Assembly: GCA_038046485.1 (NCBI GenBank)
Contig: JBBSWA010000006.1
Span: 1 to 21,357 of the forward strand
DNA length: 21,357 bases
Direction of reading: 5' to 3'
Source of the DNA: JBBSWA01 sp038046485
GTDB lineage: Archaea; Nanobdellota; Nanobdellia; Woesearchaeales; SM23-78
A program made the position numbers and the translations under genes. Below, piece after piece: positions 6,325 through 14,158 of this stretch (within the stretch, counting starts at the first letter, position 1; each line of letters opens with the position of its first letter). The notes under the pieces are model-generated. The model was not told where the DNA came from, searched no databases, and saw nothing but the letters and a program-made list of their open reading frames with translations.

Positions 6325-7470
6325 ATGACGTTCCTAGGCCAATACAAATACATCCTTTTATTCTACCTCATTCTTGTTGCCATTATCTATTATAACCGCA
6401 AAAAGTTCCAGTTTCAAGCCAAGATCATTGCCTTGTACCGCACAAAACTAGGCATTGCACTCATGGACAAGATTGCAAAAAGGTATCCTAGACTTGTTCG
6501 AAGCCTTGCCACAATCGGCATTTACGTCGGATACTTAGGCATGCTGGTCATCCTCTTCTTTATCATCCACGGCATTTACCTCCTGATCTTTGTGCCTTCA
6601 GCACCCGCCACCTTTGCTCCAGTCATCCCTGGCATTCCCATCCCTGGAAGCCCCATCTTTGTACCCTTCTGGTACGGTATCCTTAGCCTGTTCATTGTCG
6701 TTGTAATCCATGAATTCAGCCACGGAGTTGTTGCACGAGCGTATAATATCCCCGTCAAAAGCAGCGGATTTGTACTCTTTGGACCCTTACCCGGTGCCTT
6801 TGTCGAACCGGATGAAAAAAAACTTAGACGCCAAAGCAATAAGGTACAAAATAGCCTCTTTGCAGCTGGACCTTTTAGCAATGTCCTCACTGCGATTTTT
6901 ATTATGCTCCTCTTCCTCCTGGTGATTGGCCCTGCTTTCAGCAAACTCTACACTCCCTTGGGAGTTTCCTTTACTGAACTTGATGAAGGCCTTCCTGCCC
7001 AAAAAGCAGGTGTTCATATCAACGAAGTCTATAACATGGTGAACAACCAAGCTGTTAAAGACATTAGCGACTTCATCAAGGTTCTAGATCCCATCAAACC
7101 GGGAGATGCGGTTACCATCTCCAATAGCCAAACTAGCTACACACTTGTTGCAGCTTCCAAAGAAAAATCAGACAAAGGCTACTTAGGGGTTCATGCAGCC
7201 ACCCGTTATACTGAAGATGATACTATTGGATTCAAATTCTTTGGAATGCTCGTCGAATTCCTCAACTGGATCTATCTATTAAGCCTGGGCCTTGGACTTG
7301 CAAACCTCCTTCCTATTGGACCGATTGATGGCGGAAGAATGTTCCAACTCCTCTTACACAAGTGCTTTGGAACTGAAAAAGGAAACCGCTTCTGGGCCAA
7401 AACCAGCCTCGTTCTTGTAACCCTACTCCTCATTCTCATTGCAACCCCGATTATTAAAGCGGTTATCTAA
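6325..7470 (+). CDS. Site-2-type intramembrane metalloprotease (M50)
   Basis: 381 aa from the ATG at 6325; a TTG three codons earlier is less likely. M50 proteases cut membrane-anchored regulators inside the bilayer. The sequence shows several membrane helices (about 10-25, 65-95, 115-135, 180-205, 305-330, 355-378). The zinc motif H-E-F-S-H lies in V-V-V-I-H-E-F-S-H-G (about 129-133), and the second metal-ligand motif N-L-L-P-I-G-P-I-D-G-G-R has its Asp near 335. Between them is a PDZ-like domain (about 213-290, with L-P-A-Q-K-A-G-V and G-Y-L-G-V). This is a complete, probably active enzyme. Divergent from the DUF2283 unit; no substrate gene is adjacent. Confidence 0.93.
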   Translation: MTFLGQYKYILLFYLILVAIIYYNRKKFQFQAKIIALYRTKLGIALMDKIAKRYPRLVRSLATIGIYVGYLGMLVILFFIIHGIYLLIFVPSAPATFAPVIPGIPIPGSPIFVPFWYGILSLFIVVVIHEFSHGVVARAYNIPVKSSGFVLFGPLPGAFVEPDEKKLRRQSNKVQNSLFAAGPFSNVLTAIFIMLLFLLVIGPAFSKLYTPLGVSFTELDEGLPAQKAGVHINEVYNMVNNQAVKDISDFIKVLDPIKPGDAVTISNSQTSYTLVAASKEKSDKGYLGVHAATRYTEDDTIGFKFFGMLVEFLNWIYLLSLGLGLANLLPIGPIDGGRMFQLLLHKCFGTEKGNRFWAKTSLVLVTLLLILIATPIIKAVI

Positions 7471-7495
7471 ATTTAAACTTCCGAACCGCAACTCA

Positions 7496-7503
7496 TTTAT
7501 ATT
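7496..7503 (+). promoter_or_regulatory. TATA box of the lipoprotein hydrolase gene
   Basis: TTTATATT is about 26 bp before the ATG at 7525. It favours that ATG, with a leaderless transcript, over the TTG at 7516. Confidence 0.55.
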
Positions 7504-7524
7504 GCCTCAACCCCATTGGGAATT

Positions 7525-8400
7525 ATGCGACGAAAGGTCTTGTTTTTTACCTTACTAACCTTAACCTTACTTCTTATCGCTAGCTGTGAAAGCCAAGAGA
7601 AGAAAAAAAGTGGATTCATCCAACCTCCAGGCATCAATGGAGAACCGGGCACAGGACAAGTCTGCACGCAAGAAGCCAAGATCTGTGCGGATGGAACAAG
7701 CGTTGGACGCACTGGATCAAACTGCGAATTTACACCTTGCCCTGATGAAATGACTTCTGCTTACTCTACCCAAAATCTCATCCTAGAAACAACCGATCAT
7801 GTCATCCTTACCGGAACCTTGTATTCCACTTCCGGAAATAAAGCCGTGATCTTACTACACATGCTTGGAAAGAATAGACAAAGCTGGGAAGGCTTTGCAA
7901 ACGCCCTACACCAACTTGGATACAATGTACTTGCCATTGACCTACGCGGCCATGGAGAAAGCATCCTTAAAAATAATGGACGCATCCAATTCTCTGCCTT
8001 TAGCAATCAAGACTATATGGATATGACTTATGATGTGGCTGCTGCCGTGCATTATTTCAAGAACAAAGTGGTGTATATTGCAGGCGCCAGCATTGGCGCG
8101 AACTTAGCCCTCAAGTACGCTGCTCAAGACCCCTCCATCCAAAAGATCATTTTACTTAGCCCAGGCCTTGGGTATCATGGTGTGAATGTAGAACAAGACA
8201 ATATGAAGTATACTGGGAAGATGCTCATTGTGACTAGTAAGGACGATGCGTATAGTGCTGAGAGCAGCTCGATACTTAATCGGAAAAGTCCGGGAGAAGT
8301 CAAGCTTAAAATCTATGAAGCTGCCGGCCACGGAAACAGCATGTTTACAGCACAGCCTGAACTAACTGGATTGTTGATTGACTGGATGAACCAACCATGA
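7525..8400 (+). CDS. Alpha/beta-hydrolase lipoprotein
   Basis: 291 aa. Residues 1-21 form a lipoprotein-type signal (M-R-R-K, hydrophobic core, lipobox L-I-A-S-C21). A Cys-containing linker follows with I-C-A-D-G-T-S-V-G-R-T-G-S-N-C-E-F-T-P-C-P (about 54-73), a short module I recognise from many exported proteins of DPANN and CPR genomes. The hydrolase domain spans about 83-291: oxyanion-region L-L-H-M-L-G, D-L-R-G-H-G-E-S, nucleophile elbow G-A-S189-I-G, an acid at D240 or D241 (S-K-D-D), and H269 (A-A-G-H-G). The triad looks intact, so it is probably an active esterase or peptidase on the outer face of the membrane. Substrate unknown. Confidence 0.88.
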   Translation: MRRKVLFFTLLTLTLLLIASCESQEKKKSGFIQPPGINGEPGTGQVCTQEAKICADGTSVGRTGSNCEFTPCPDEMTSAYSTQNLILETTDHVILTGTLYSTSGNKAVILLHMLGKNRQSWEGFANALHQLGYNVLAIDLRGHGESILKNNGRIQFSAFSNQDYMDMTYDVAAAVHYFKNKVVYIAGASIGANLALKYAAQDPSIQKIILLSPGLGYHGVNVEQDNMKYTGKMLIVTSKDDAYSAESSSILNRKSPGEVKLKIYEAAGHGNSMFTAQPELTGLLIDWMNQP

Positions 8401-8459
8401 CGGCTTTCTCCCCCATCCAAACTTATTGCGGATAAATACCACAGAATACGAACATTTCT

Positions 8460-8484
8460 AAAAAAAGAAAAATAAAAAGAAAAA
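8460..8484 (-). terminator. Oligo-T terminator of the trmB gene
   Basis: Read on the minus strand, the bases just after the trmB stop are a series of T runs of 4 to 7 broken by single C or A residues. T-rich tracts downstream of a stop codon are the standard intrinsic terminator in archaea. No hairpin is needed and none is obvious. Confidence 0.6.
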
Positions 8485-9291
8485 TTACACCTTAACTTTC
8501 TTCATTTCCTTCCAGGCCAATTCGAAGAGTTCTTCTAAGGCACTCGCGAAGAAAGGCGTGTTGATCCAGATCCCAATGTCATAGGTAGGATGGACTTCCT
8601 TATCATCCATCAACATGAAGATCAATTCCTTGCCATCCACGACACAGAACCGTGCTTTTGAATCGGTGTGACGCACTTCAGCTACTTTACCTGCGATCTT
8701 TGCTGCCGCCTGCGTTTCCTTGTTCAAGGGCGCTGCTAAACGGATCTTAACGCCGCGCTTAGCAATCTTCTCAAAGACCGGCATAAGGCCTTCCACTTTC
8801 CTTAGGAAGCCCTGCGAAGTCGTCATGATGGTCACGGACTTTTCTGCACCTGAGATGGTGAGCTCAAGATGATTGTATAAGTTGTGGCGACCCTTTAATG
8901 AACCGGTAAGATCGGTTGGATCGACGAGCTCAACTCCTTGCGTATGCAAGTTACTCAATTCATTTAAGACATCCGTACTCTTTAGGTTCTCTAAGCGCTT
9001 TACAGACTCATCTGCTTCTTCTTTCACGTTCTTTTTTACGCGCTCAACCACTTCTTTAGGAGGAACAGCGATGTACTTGATGGGCTTACCAATCTTCATG
9101 ATGACAAAGCCTTTTTTTTCTAACGACTCTAAAATATCGTAGCTTCTAGAACGAGGCACATTTGCAATGTCTGAGAGTTCTCCTGCTGTACTTACTCCTC
9201 TAGACAATAATGCCGTCCAGATCTTTACTTCATACAAGTTTAAATTAAAATAACGACGCAACTTACTCAAAAATTCATCTTTTACAATCAT
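8485..9291 (-). CDS. TrmB-family transcriptional regulator
   Basis: 268 aa, typical for the family. The N-terminal winged helix (about 10-80) reads L-N-L-Y-E-V-K-I-W-T-A-L-L-S-R-G, then A-G-E-L-S-D-I-A-N-V-P-R-S-R-S-Y-D-I-L-E-S-L-E-K-K-G-F-V, the typical TrmB DNA-binding signature. A helical linker spans about 80-115. The C-terminal part (about 140-268) is the TrmB effector domain, related to phospholipase D folds and usually sensing sugars or other metabolites. The ATG at 9291 is preceded by a G-rich SD-like sequence and an unusually long structured leader. No sugar transporter or glycolytic gene is adjacent, so the targets are unknown. Confidence 0.92.
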   Translation of the reverse strand: MIVKDEFLSKLRRYFNLNLYEVKIWTALLSRGVSTAGELSDIANVPRSRSYDILESLEKKGFVIMKIGKPIKYIAVPPKEVVERVKKNVKEEADESVKRLENLKSTDVLNELSNLHTQGVELVDPTDLTGSLKGRHNLYNHLELTISGAEKSVTIMTTSQGFLRKVEGLMPVFEKIAKRGVKIRLAAPLNKETQAAAKIAGKVAEVRHTDSKARFCVVDGKELIFMLMDDKEVHPTYDIGIWINTPFFASALEELFELAWKEMKKVKV

Positions 9292-9426
9292 ACCCTACAC
9301 CCCCTAGGAACGGGGAAATCAAAAACCGTTGCTGCAAGCAGCTTGGTTTTTGGTGTTCACGATGATACCGCGAACAAACAAATTCACCCCTTTTTAATAC
9401 AGAAAGCGTATAACTACTATAAATAT
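9292..9426 (-). promoter_or_regulatory. trmB promoter and structured 5' leader
   Basis: The minus strand has a TATA box TATTTATAG (9418-9426), predicting a start near 9392 and a leader of about 100 nt in a region where most genes are leaderless. The leader holds a strong stem-loop at 9320-9352 (outer arms CAAAAACC/GGTTTTTG plus an inner GCTG/CAGC stem). A second short stem, CCCC/GGGG (9301-9304 with 9312-9315), covers part of the G-rich Shine-Dalgarno region just before the ATG. This could be a translational control element. It matches no riboswitch class I know. Confidence 0.4.
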
Positions 9427-9463
9427 GTTACTCTTTTTCACAATCAGTCAATAACTACAGATT

Positions 9464-10306
9464 TCAAGTCTTTTTGACCACATAAAAAAATTCATTGGGC
9501 AATTCGAATGTCTGGTATGCCCAATGGTTTTTTCCTAATACATGCTCAAACCAAGATCGCTTGGATTGCTTGATCTCTTTCTTTCCCCCCAGACTTCTCG
9601 TCGGGAAAGACACCACCAGCCATGTTGTTGGGATATTTGACAACAGCTTTTCTGAAAAACCCCAATCGATGGCTTCCAATGAATCCAAGGCCTTGAACAA
9701 GAAGCACACATCGCACCTCAAAAAATCAGCGAAGGGTGTTTTGCTGAACTGCAATACGTTAAATGCAAAGGCCTGCCCCTGGATTTTCAAGCCATCAAAA
9801 AAGGACTGAATGAAAAAGGCATCTGACTCACACAGTTCGTTTGCCAAGTATTCTGGCTTGCAATCTAGATAGGGATAGGCGATTGGATTCAACCCACAGG
9901 CTAAGTCCAGGATTTTTTTTGGCTTTCCCGTGATCGCAAATATTTTTTCATATACCTCTTCATAATAGGGCAGGCGCTCTTTGGTTGAAGTGTGCAACGC
10001 TAATATTTTATCGTGCGCTTCCTCGAAAGGATTTTGAATTAATGATTTTAATAATGCCTCGCGTTTTTGATTGGACCAAAACACTCCATACACTTCCCTT
10101 AATCTACTGCGAACCTCTTTGGAAACCGCTTCACATTCCTTGCTGCGAGCAAACTCACTCCAAGACTTAGTCTTTACGAGCTTTTCCTGTGCTTGAGAGT
10201 GATCCTTCAATGCCTCTGCTAATAATCGAGCGATAAAGGGAGCGCTTAAGCTGACAAGGCCCTTCTTTTGACCTAAATCACGTACCCATTCTTCTTCAAA
10301 GCGCAT
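9464..10306 (-). CDS. 16S rRNA m7G1405 methyltransferase family (RmtB/ArmA/FmrO-like)
   Basis: 280 aa; bacterial relatives are about 250-280. The core matches this family closely. L-H-T-S-T-K-E-R-L (104-112) corresponds to L-H-A-S-T-K-E-R-L of RmtB. I-L-D-L-A-C-G-L-N-P-I-A (132-143) is the SAM-binding motif. C-F-L-F-K-A-L-D-S-L-E (201-211) is the segment around the target site. V-V-S-F-P-T-R-S-L-G-G-K (231-242) corresponds to A-V-S-F-P-T-R-S-L-G-G of RmtB. An N-terminal helical domain (about 1-100) matches the family's rRNA-docking extension. Such enzymes methylate N7 of G1405 in the decoding site and block 4,6-aminoglycosides. A TATA box (10329-10337) lies about 25 bp before the ATG. It is a single gene with no resistance cassette nearby, so a native role in ribosome modification is plausible. 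Confidence 0.9.
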   Translation of the reverse strand: MRFEEEWVRDLGQKKGLVSLSAPFIARLLAEALKDHSQAQEKLVKTKSWSEFARSKECEAVSKEVRSRLREVYGVFWSNQKREALLKSLIQNPFEEAHDKILALHTSTKERLPYYEEVYEKIFAITGKPKKILDLACGLNPIAYPYLDCKPEYLANELCESDAFFIQSFFDGLKIQGQAFAFNVLQFSKTPFADFLRCDVCFLFKALDSLEAIDWGFSEKLLSNIPTTWLVVSFPTRSLGGKKEIKQSKRSWFEHVLGKNHWAYQTFELPNEFFYVVKKT

Positions 10307-10328
10307 ACCCTGGTACTGAACCTAACCC

Positions 10329-10337
10329 ATATAAAGC
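10329..10337 (-). promoter_or_regulatory. TATA box of the Rmt-like methyltransferase gene
   Basis: CTTTATATG on the minus strand, centred about 27 bp before the ATG at 10306. A leaderless transcript is predicted. Confidence 0.5.
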
Positions 10338-10435
10338 TTGTCCTGTTGAATCACCACTTTTAAATGGGGAAAATACACAATATTTAAAAAGGAGATTGCC
10401 TTCCTAAGAACAGGTGTGGGGATGCAAGCACACCA

Positions 10436-11797
10436 ATGAGCACAAACACTGCACTTTCTGAAGAACTACTTTCTACCCCAGGAATACCTAGCTTGGATCT
10501 GGAACTCACTGCTGAAGATCTTACTGGATTTGAACAAAAAAGCAGTGCTCCAACACTCTCTTACTGTTTTTCTGACATTGCAGTTCAAAATACACTCAAG
10601 CGACTTGAAGAAGGAATGCACAACGATCTAACCTTGCTAGAAGACATTCAACAAAGAGTCGCCAAACTACAGAATGAGTTCAAATTCCTAGAAACAGACG
10701 AAATCCGTGAGCGAGCTGAATTCGACCTCACCCTTGAAGACGTTCTGGAGGCGCAAAGTGGAAAGATGGATGCTGCTTATGGAAGACTCGCACCTGAACC
10801 TATTCCTGCTGCAATAACCCCCGAACCCACCTCCACTTACATTCCTCCAGCCCCACTTCCTTTCCGACCCCAAGCGAATAGACCGGGGCATATTTATCGA
10901 TGGATGAAAAGGGGCGCATCTGCAGCTGCCGCACTTACTGGCGTTGCCTTCCTTACCGGAGCACTTCTCTCCCCGCGCTTACCACCCCCTGTTCAAGCCT
11001 ATTCCTCACCCCCTACTAGCGCTCAAACTTTATTCACTAACACCCGAAATGAGTGTTCAGCCAAAGATCCACTTGGACTTGAAGAGATTGCCCTGCGAGA
11101 AATTGCTCACCCTATATCCGACCTTGCTGACCTTGCCCGCCTCAGCTACATCCCTGATATTGACCCCGCTAACTTTATCTACGACGAACCATCCCCCACT
11201 ACTCCCCCTCAGCCAAAGCCAGCTGAGAAATATCAGAAACATCAAACTACTCTCGCTAAAGGAACATCTAAGCCTAAACCAACTCTGCCTTTCTACATCA
11301 CTGAAGATGACGGCACCCATGCCAAACTTCGACAAACCGGTCGCTACGGCAACCGAATCAACCCGATTACCAAGAAACCCCAATGGCACCCTGCTTATGA
11401 TCACTCTGTGCCATTGGATAGAACTCTCTATTGGCAAACTCCAAACCCCGCTCTGGAAGGTGCATTCACTGTTAGCCAAGTAAGCAACGACTCTATGAAT
11501 GGACACTATGTCCGCGCCACCTATGGACCTTTCACACTGACTCTATGCCATCTTGGGAAGGTTCTTGTTAAAGAAGGCGACACACTCACTACCGGCAAAG
11601 AAATTGCTGAATCTGGAAAAAGTGGTCGAACCTGGGTCAAGTATATTGGGAATGGAACGGTTCACTCAGAAGCTAAAATGACTGACCCTAACGGCAGAAC
11701 CCGACCTGTTCCGTACCCCACATTTCTTGATGGATTAGCTCATTACCACCCCTCTTCCGCAACCCAGCAAGCCAGCCTTATTACAGGCACTCGATAA
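10436..11797 (+). CDS. Membrane-anchored M23-like (LytM-fold) protein, probably altered active site
   Basis: 453 aa. An acidic, helical N-terminal region (about 1-115) is followed by a Pro-rich stretch (119-150) and one membrane helix at about 160-178. A Pro-rich linker comes next, then an M23/LytM-type domain at about 300-433. The metal motif H318-P-A-Y-D322 fits HxxxD and C-H372-L-G fits the Y-x-H-L position. G-N-G-T-V-H410-S-E stands where H-L-H-F-E is expected: the metal-binding second His is present but the first His is Thr. Archaea lack peptidoglycan, so the domain may act on protein or pseudomurein-like targets, or serve as an EnvC-like activator. A TATA-like TATTTAAA lies at 10381. 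Confidence 0.75.
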   Translation: MSTNTALSEELLSTPGIPSLDLELTAEDLTGFEQKSSAPTLSYCFSDIAVQNTLKRLEEGMHNDLTLLEDIQQRVAKLQNEFKFLETDEIRERAEFDLTLEDVLEAQSGKMDAAYGRLAPEPIPAAITPEPTSTYIPPAPLPFRPQANRPGHIYRWMKRGASAAAALTGVAFLTGALLSPRLPPPVQAYSSPPTSAQTLFTNTRNECSAKDPLGLEEIALREIAHPISDLADLARLSYIPDIDPANFIYDEPSPTTPPQPKPAEKYQKHQTTLAKGTSKPKPTLPFYITEDDGTHAKLRQTGRYGNRINPITKKPQWHPAYDHSVPLDRTLYWQTPNPALEGAFTVSQVSNDSMNGHYVRATYGPFTLTLCHLGKVLVKEGDTLTTGKEIAESGKSGRTWVKYIGNGTVHSEAKMTDPNGRTRPVPYPTFLDGLAHYHPSSATQQASLITGTR

Positions 11798-11846
11798 AAT
11801 AGACGTTCAAACATTCTAGTTTGCAATCCCTACAGCCCAACAACCC

Positions 11847-12182
11847 TTAAGAGGCTATACAGACCCCATCCTGACAGGGACAAGAAATCTCATCTGAATT
11901 AACTCCATACTCATCACAGTAATATTCAATTAACGTACTTGGATCTTTACAGTAATCATCTCGCTTGTTGTCGTATGGGGCATACTTATCATAGGTTGAG
12001 CCTTGCTGAGCTGGATAGAAACCTAGATCTGTATCGATGCATGCTGGGAATGCTTGGATGTGTACGGGTTGCGTGGCTGCCTGACCTGCAACATTATACA
12101 TTCCTATCCCCATGAAAGAATAAAACAAACCCAAGGCAGCGACTAAAGCCACGAGAGAAACCAAAAGCCACTGCTCTTTCAT
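11847..12182 (-). CDS. Small secreted/membrane-anchored Cys-rich protein
   Basis: 111 aa. Residues about 5-25 form a hydrophobic signal/anchor. The exported part has C48, then a conserved-looking module D-Y-C78-K-D-P-S-T-L-I-E-Y-Y-C89-D-E-Y, then C100-P-C102-Q-D-G-V-C107. Modules of this D-Y-C..L..Y-Y-C-D..C.x.C..G.C type recur in extracellular proteins of DPANN archaea (family recollection); the cysteines probably form disulfides. A TATA-like motif (12206-12214, minus) lies about 28 bp before the ATG. It converges with the M23-like gene and is divergent from the methyltransferase. The partner or role is unknown. Confidence 0.75.
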   Translation of the reverse strand: MKEQWLLVSLVALVAALGLFYSFMGIGMYNVAGQAATQPVHIQAFPACIDTDLGFYPAQQGSTYDKYAPYDNKRDDYCKDPSTLIEYYCDEYGVNSDEISCPCQDGVCIAS

Positions 12183-12278
12183 TAGACTCTAATCACTTAC
12201 TTGCCTTAAATAATTTACGCTCATAAACCTATTTAAAGCCCTAGACCCTTAGATAAACAAAATTTAATTAGGAAAGAA

Positions 12279-12971
12279 ATGGATACTACCGATTATGCTA
12301 AAGAATATGCTAAGTTAGGAATTACAGACTCTTTTTACCTAGCTTATAGAGATCTCCCCCATTTAGTTGAAAAATACGTTAAAGGTAAAGAAGCGTTAGA
12401 CTATGGTTGCGGAGGTGGCCGATCGACAAGATTCCTAAAAAAATTAGGTTTAAACGTTGTAGGTGTGGATACCCTCCCCTCTATGATCCAAGAAGCAAGA
12501 TCACGAGATCCCCAAGGAAAATACTACTTAATCACAAGTGGAGATCTAACCAAGTTAGGCCATCAAACCTTTGACTTGATCCTTTCTGTAGCTGTTTTCA
12601 TAGCTATTCCTTCCCTAGAGGAGATGGCACGCATTTTGAGTGAAATGAAGCGAGTTCTGCGCAAAGAAGGTACAGCCATAATCATTACAGGAACAGCAGA
12701 CATCTACACTCGAAATTGGGCCTCTTTTATCTGTAACTTCCCAGAAAACCGAGGACTCAACAGTGGAGACCAAGCCAAAGTTGTCATTCGAGGAACGAAT
12801 ATCACCTTATATGATTATCTCTGGACAGATGAAGACTACAAGCAAGCTATTTCCAACGCAGGCCTTCGACTTATTAAAACACATCAGCCCATGCCAACCG
12901 GAAAAGAGCCCTACACTTGGCACTCAGAAACCAAACACCCTCTCTGGACAATATACATATTAAAAAAATAA
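12279..12971 (+). CDS. Class I SAM-dependent methyltransferase
   Basis: 230 aa. Motif I is A-L-D-Y-G-C-G-G-G-R-S-T-R-F-L (about 39-53). The acidic end of strand 2 is V-V-G-V-D-T (about 61-66), the motif II region is G-D-L-T-K-L then F-D-L-I-L-S-V-A-V-F (about 88-107), and L-R-K-E-G-T-A-I-I-I-T-G is motif III. This is a Methyltransf_11/25-type fold, which methylates small molecules or proteins; the substrate is not evident. The C-terminal third (N-I-T-L-Y-D-Y-L-W-T-D-E-D-Y) resembles the lid and late strands of ubiquinone/sterol-methyltransferase-like enzymes. A TATA box (12230-12237) lies about 45 bp upstream with a weak SD-like AGGAAAG. Confidence 0.87.
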   Translation: MDTTDYAKEYAKLGITDSFYLAYRDLPHLVEKYVKGKEALDYGCGGGRSTRFLKKLGLNVVGVDTLPSMIQEARSRDPQGKYYLITSGDLTKLGHQTFDLILSVAVFIAIPSLEEMARILSEMKRVLRKEGTAIIITGTADIYTRNWASFICNFPENRGLNSGDQAKVVIRGTNITLYDYLWTDEDYKQAISNAGLRLIKTHQPMPTGKEPYTWHSETKHPLWTIYILKK

Positions 12972-13022
12972 ACCATCCACGTTATCCTCTCGTTTCAAAT
13001 AACTATCTCTATGTTATAGGCC

Positions 13023-14087
13023 TTACACATCTTCTACTTTCAATGGAATGTCCATGTCATCTACGGGCTGTGTGGCCTTCGCAGAAACCTCTTTTAAACG
13101 TGTCATTTCCTCATCTGGATTCGGATTCTTGGTGATTTTGCTTGCGACGAACTCCATGCGATCAAAGGCCTGATTTTTATTGACACGACCTATGATTTTG
13201 ACCATATTCCCTAAAAGCTCATTCTTCCACGGCTCGAACTTGGCCGGGTCCTGCCTGAAGGCCTGGATCTCTTCTTCTGGAATGGCCAGGAGTTCTTTTA
13301 CTTGATCTCTCCATAAGACACAGCGCATGTTATCTGAACCATCATCTAAGAATAGGTTCATTACGTAAGCATAATCGGGCACTGAAGTTGTGTGCGTTGC
13401 ACACGTGAATTTATCTCCTTCCAACTTCATGCGCTTATTGCACACCGGACAGACTTCGAAGAAACGCGGCTCAAAGACCTGAACGATGGTCGCTAAGATT
13501 TCCACATTCTGATCCTCTGCTGAAAGCTCCTTTAATGCCTTCCTCACCGCAGATTTTTGTGCATACGAAGCCACAACAGAGACTTGAACCCCTTCTGGAT
13601 TGAGCTGTACCTTAGAGCGATCATTCATGTGCAGCTCTAAACGCCCCTGATTGTCTTTTACATAAGCACCGAGCAACCTCACCACGTCCCCTTGATTCAT
13701 CTTTGAATGATACTCAGAAACCATATTATTCCACAACACCGTACGAATGGCACCTGTTTCATCGCTAAGCATGAAACTAGCTACTTGCCCCTCTCGCTTA
13801 TCTGTTTTGAATTCTCTTGCTTCGTACTTGGCGGTGATCTTACCGATGACTTCCACGTTACGCATACCTGCTAGAATGTTCTTGACTTGCAACTTGGCTG
13901 AAGCATCCCAGAGTTTAATACCTAACTCATTTGCAACGATGTGCGCTGCGCCTTCTTCAGAAACAAGACCAGAAAGGGAATCAAGCTTTGCCTGGATCTT
14001 CTTGTCCAAATCTGCTTGAGAGATTAAACCTGATGCGAGAATCTTTTCCTTGATCTGCGGTAACGGAATCTGTAACAATACATACAC
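13023..14087 (-). CDS. rpa: Replication protein A (archaeal RPA, ssDNA-binding)
   Basis: 354 aa. After a helical N-terminus (about 1-70), OB fold 1 covers about 72-165 (V-E-V-I-G-K-I-T, A-S-F-M-L-S-D-E-T-G-A-I-R-T-V-L-W, L-L-G-A-Y-V-K). The last OB fold covers about 195-330 with an inserted zinc finger C-P-V-C-N-K...C-x-T-H (about 216-235), followed by F-L-D-D-G-S-D-N-M-R-C-V-L-W. An acidic tail ends the protein, as in other SSB/RPA proteins that recruit partners. It coats single-stranded DNA in replication and repair. The start is GTG at 14087; the TATA at 14113-14120 puts transcription onset at about that codon. The mobile element is inserted about 50 bp upstream and leaves this promoter intact. 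Confidence 0.92.
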   Translation of the reverse strand: MYVLLQIPLPQIKEKILASGLISQADLDKKIQAKLDSLSGLVSEEGAAHIVANELGIKLWDASAKLQVKNILAGMRNVEVIGKITAKYEAREFKTDKREGQVASFMLSDETGAIRTVLWNNMVSEYHSKMNQGDVVRLLGAYVKDNQGRLELHMNDRSKVQLNPEGVQVSVVASYAQKSAVRKALKELSAEDQNVEILATIVQVFEPRFFEVCPVCNKRMKLEGDKFTCATHTTSVPDYAYVMNLFLDDGSDNMRCVLWRDQVKELLAIPEEEIQAFRQDPAKFEPWKNELLGNMVKIIGRVNKNQAFDRMEFVASKITKNPNPDEEMTRLKEVSAKATQPVDDMDIPLKVEDV

Positions 14088-14112
14088 CCCGAGAACTGGC
14101 AGTTAGGACGAG

Positions 14113-14120
14113 TTTAAATA
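14113..14120 (-). promoter_or_regulatory. RPA promoter TATA box next to the element's left end
   Basis: TATTTAAA on the minus strand lies about 26 bp before the GTG start. TAGGACGA (14104-14111, plus strand) lies directly between TATA and start; the same 8 bases occupy the same place in a promoter inside the element (19039-19046). The element's left target duplication begins 10 bp further upstream, at 14130. Confidence 0.6.
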
Positions 14121-14129
14121 GATTGCTAT

Positions 14130-14137
14130 GGTGAAGC
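14130..14137. repeat. Left target-site duplication
   Basis: GGTGAAGC immediately abuts the left inverted repeat. The identical 8-mer abuts the right inverted repeat at 21219-21226, in the same orientation. Eight bases is the duplication length known for IS6-family transposition. Because of shared bases at the junction the duplication could be read as 6-8 bp. Confidence 0.85.
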
Positions 14138-14158
14138 ATATCTGTTAACTTATAGTTG
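14138..14158 (+). repeat. Left terminal inverted repeat (21 bp)
   Basis: Begins ATATCTGTTAACTTATAG and is a perfect reverse complement of 21198-21218, 7 kb away. One more base on each side (C and G) would extend it to 22 bp. Confidence 0.9.

Noticed and set aside
10422..10439. Five-codon upstream ORF overlapping the M23-like start
   Set aside because: ATG-CAA-GCA-CAC-CAA-TGA overlaps the real ATG, but a chance ORF of this length is common and no regulatory sense is evident.
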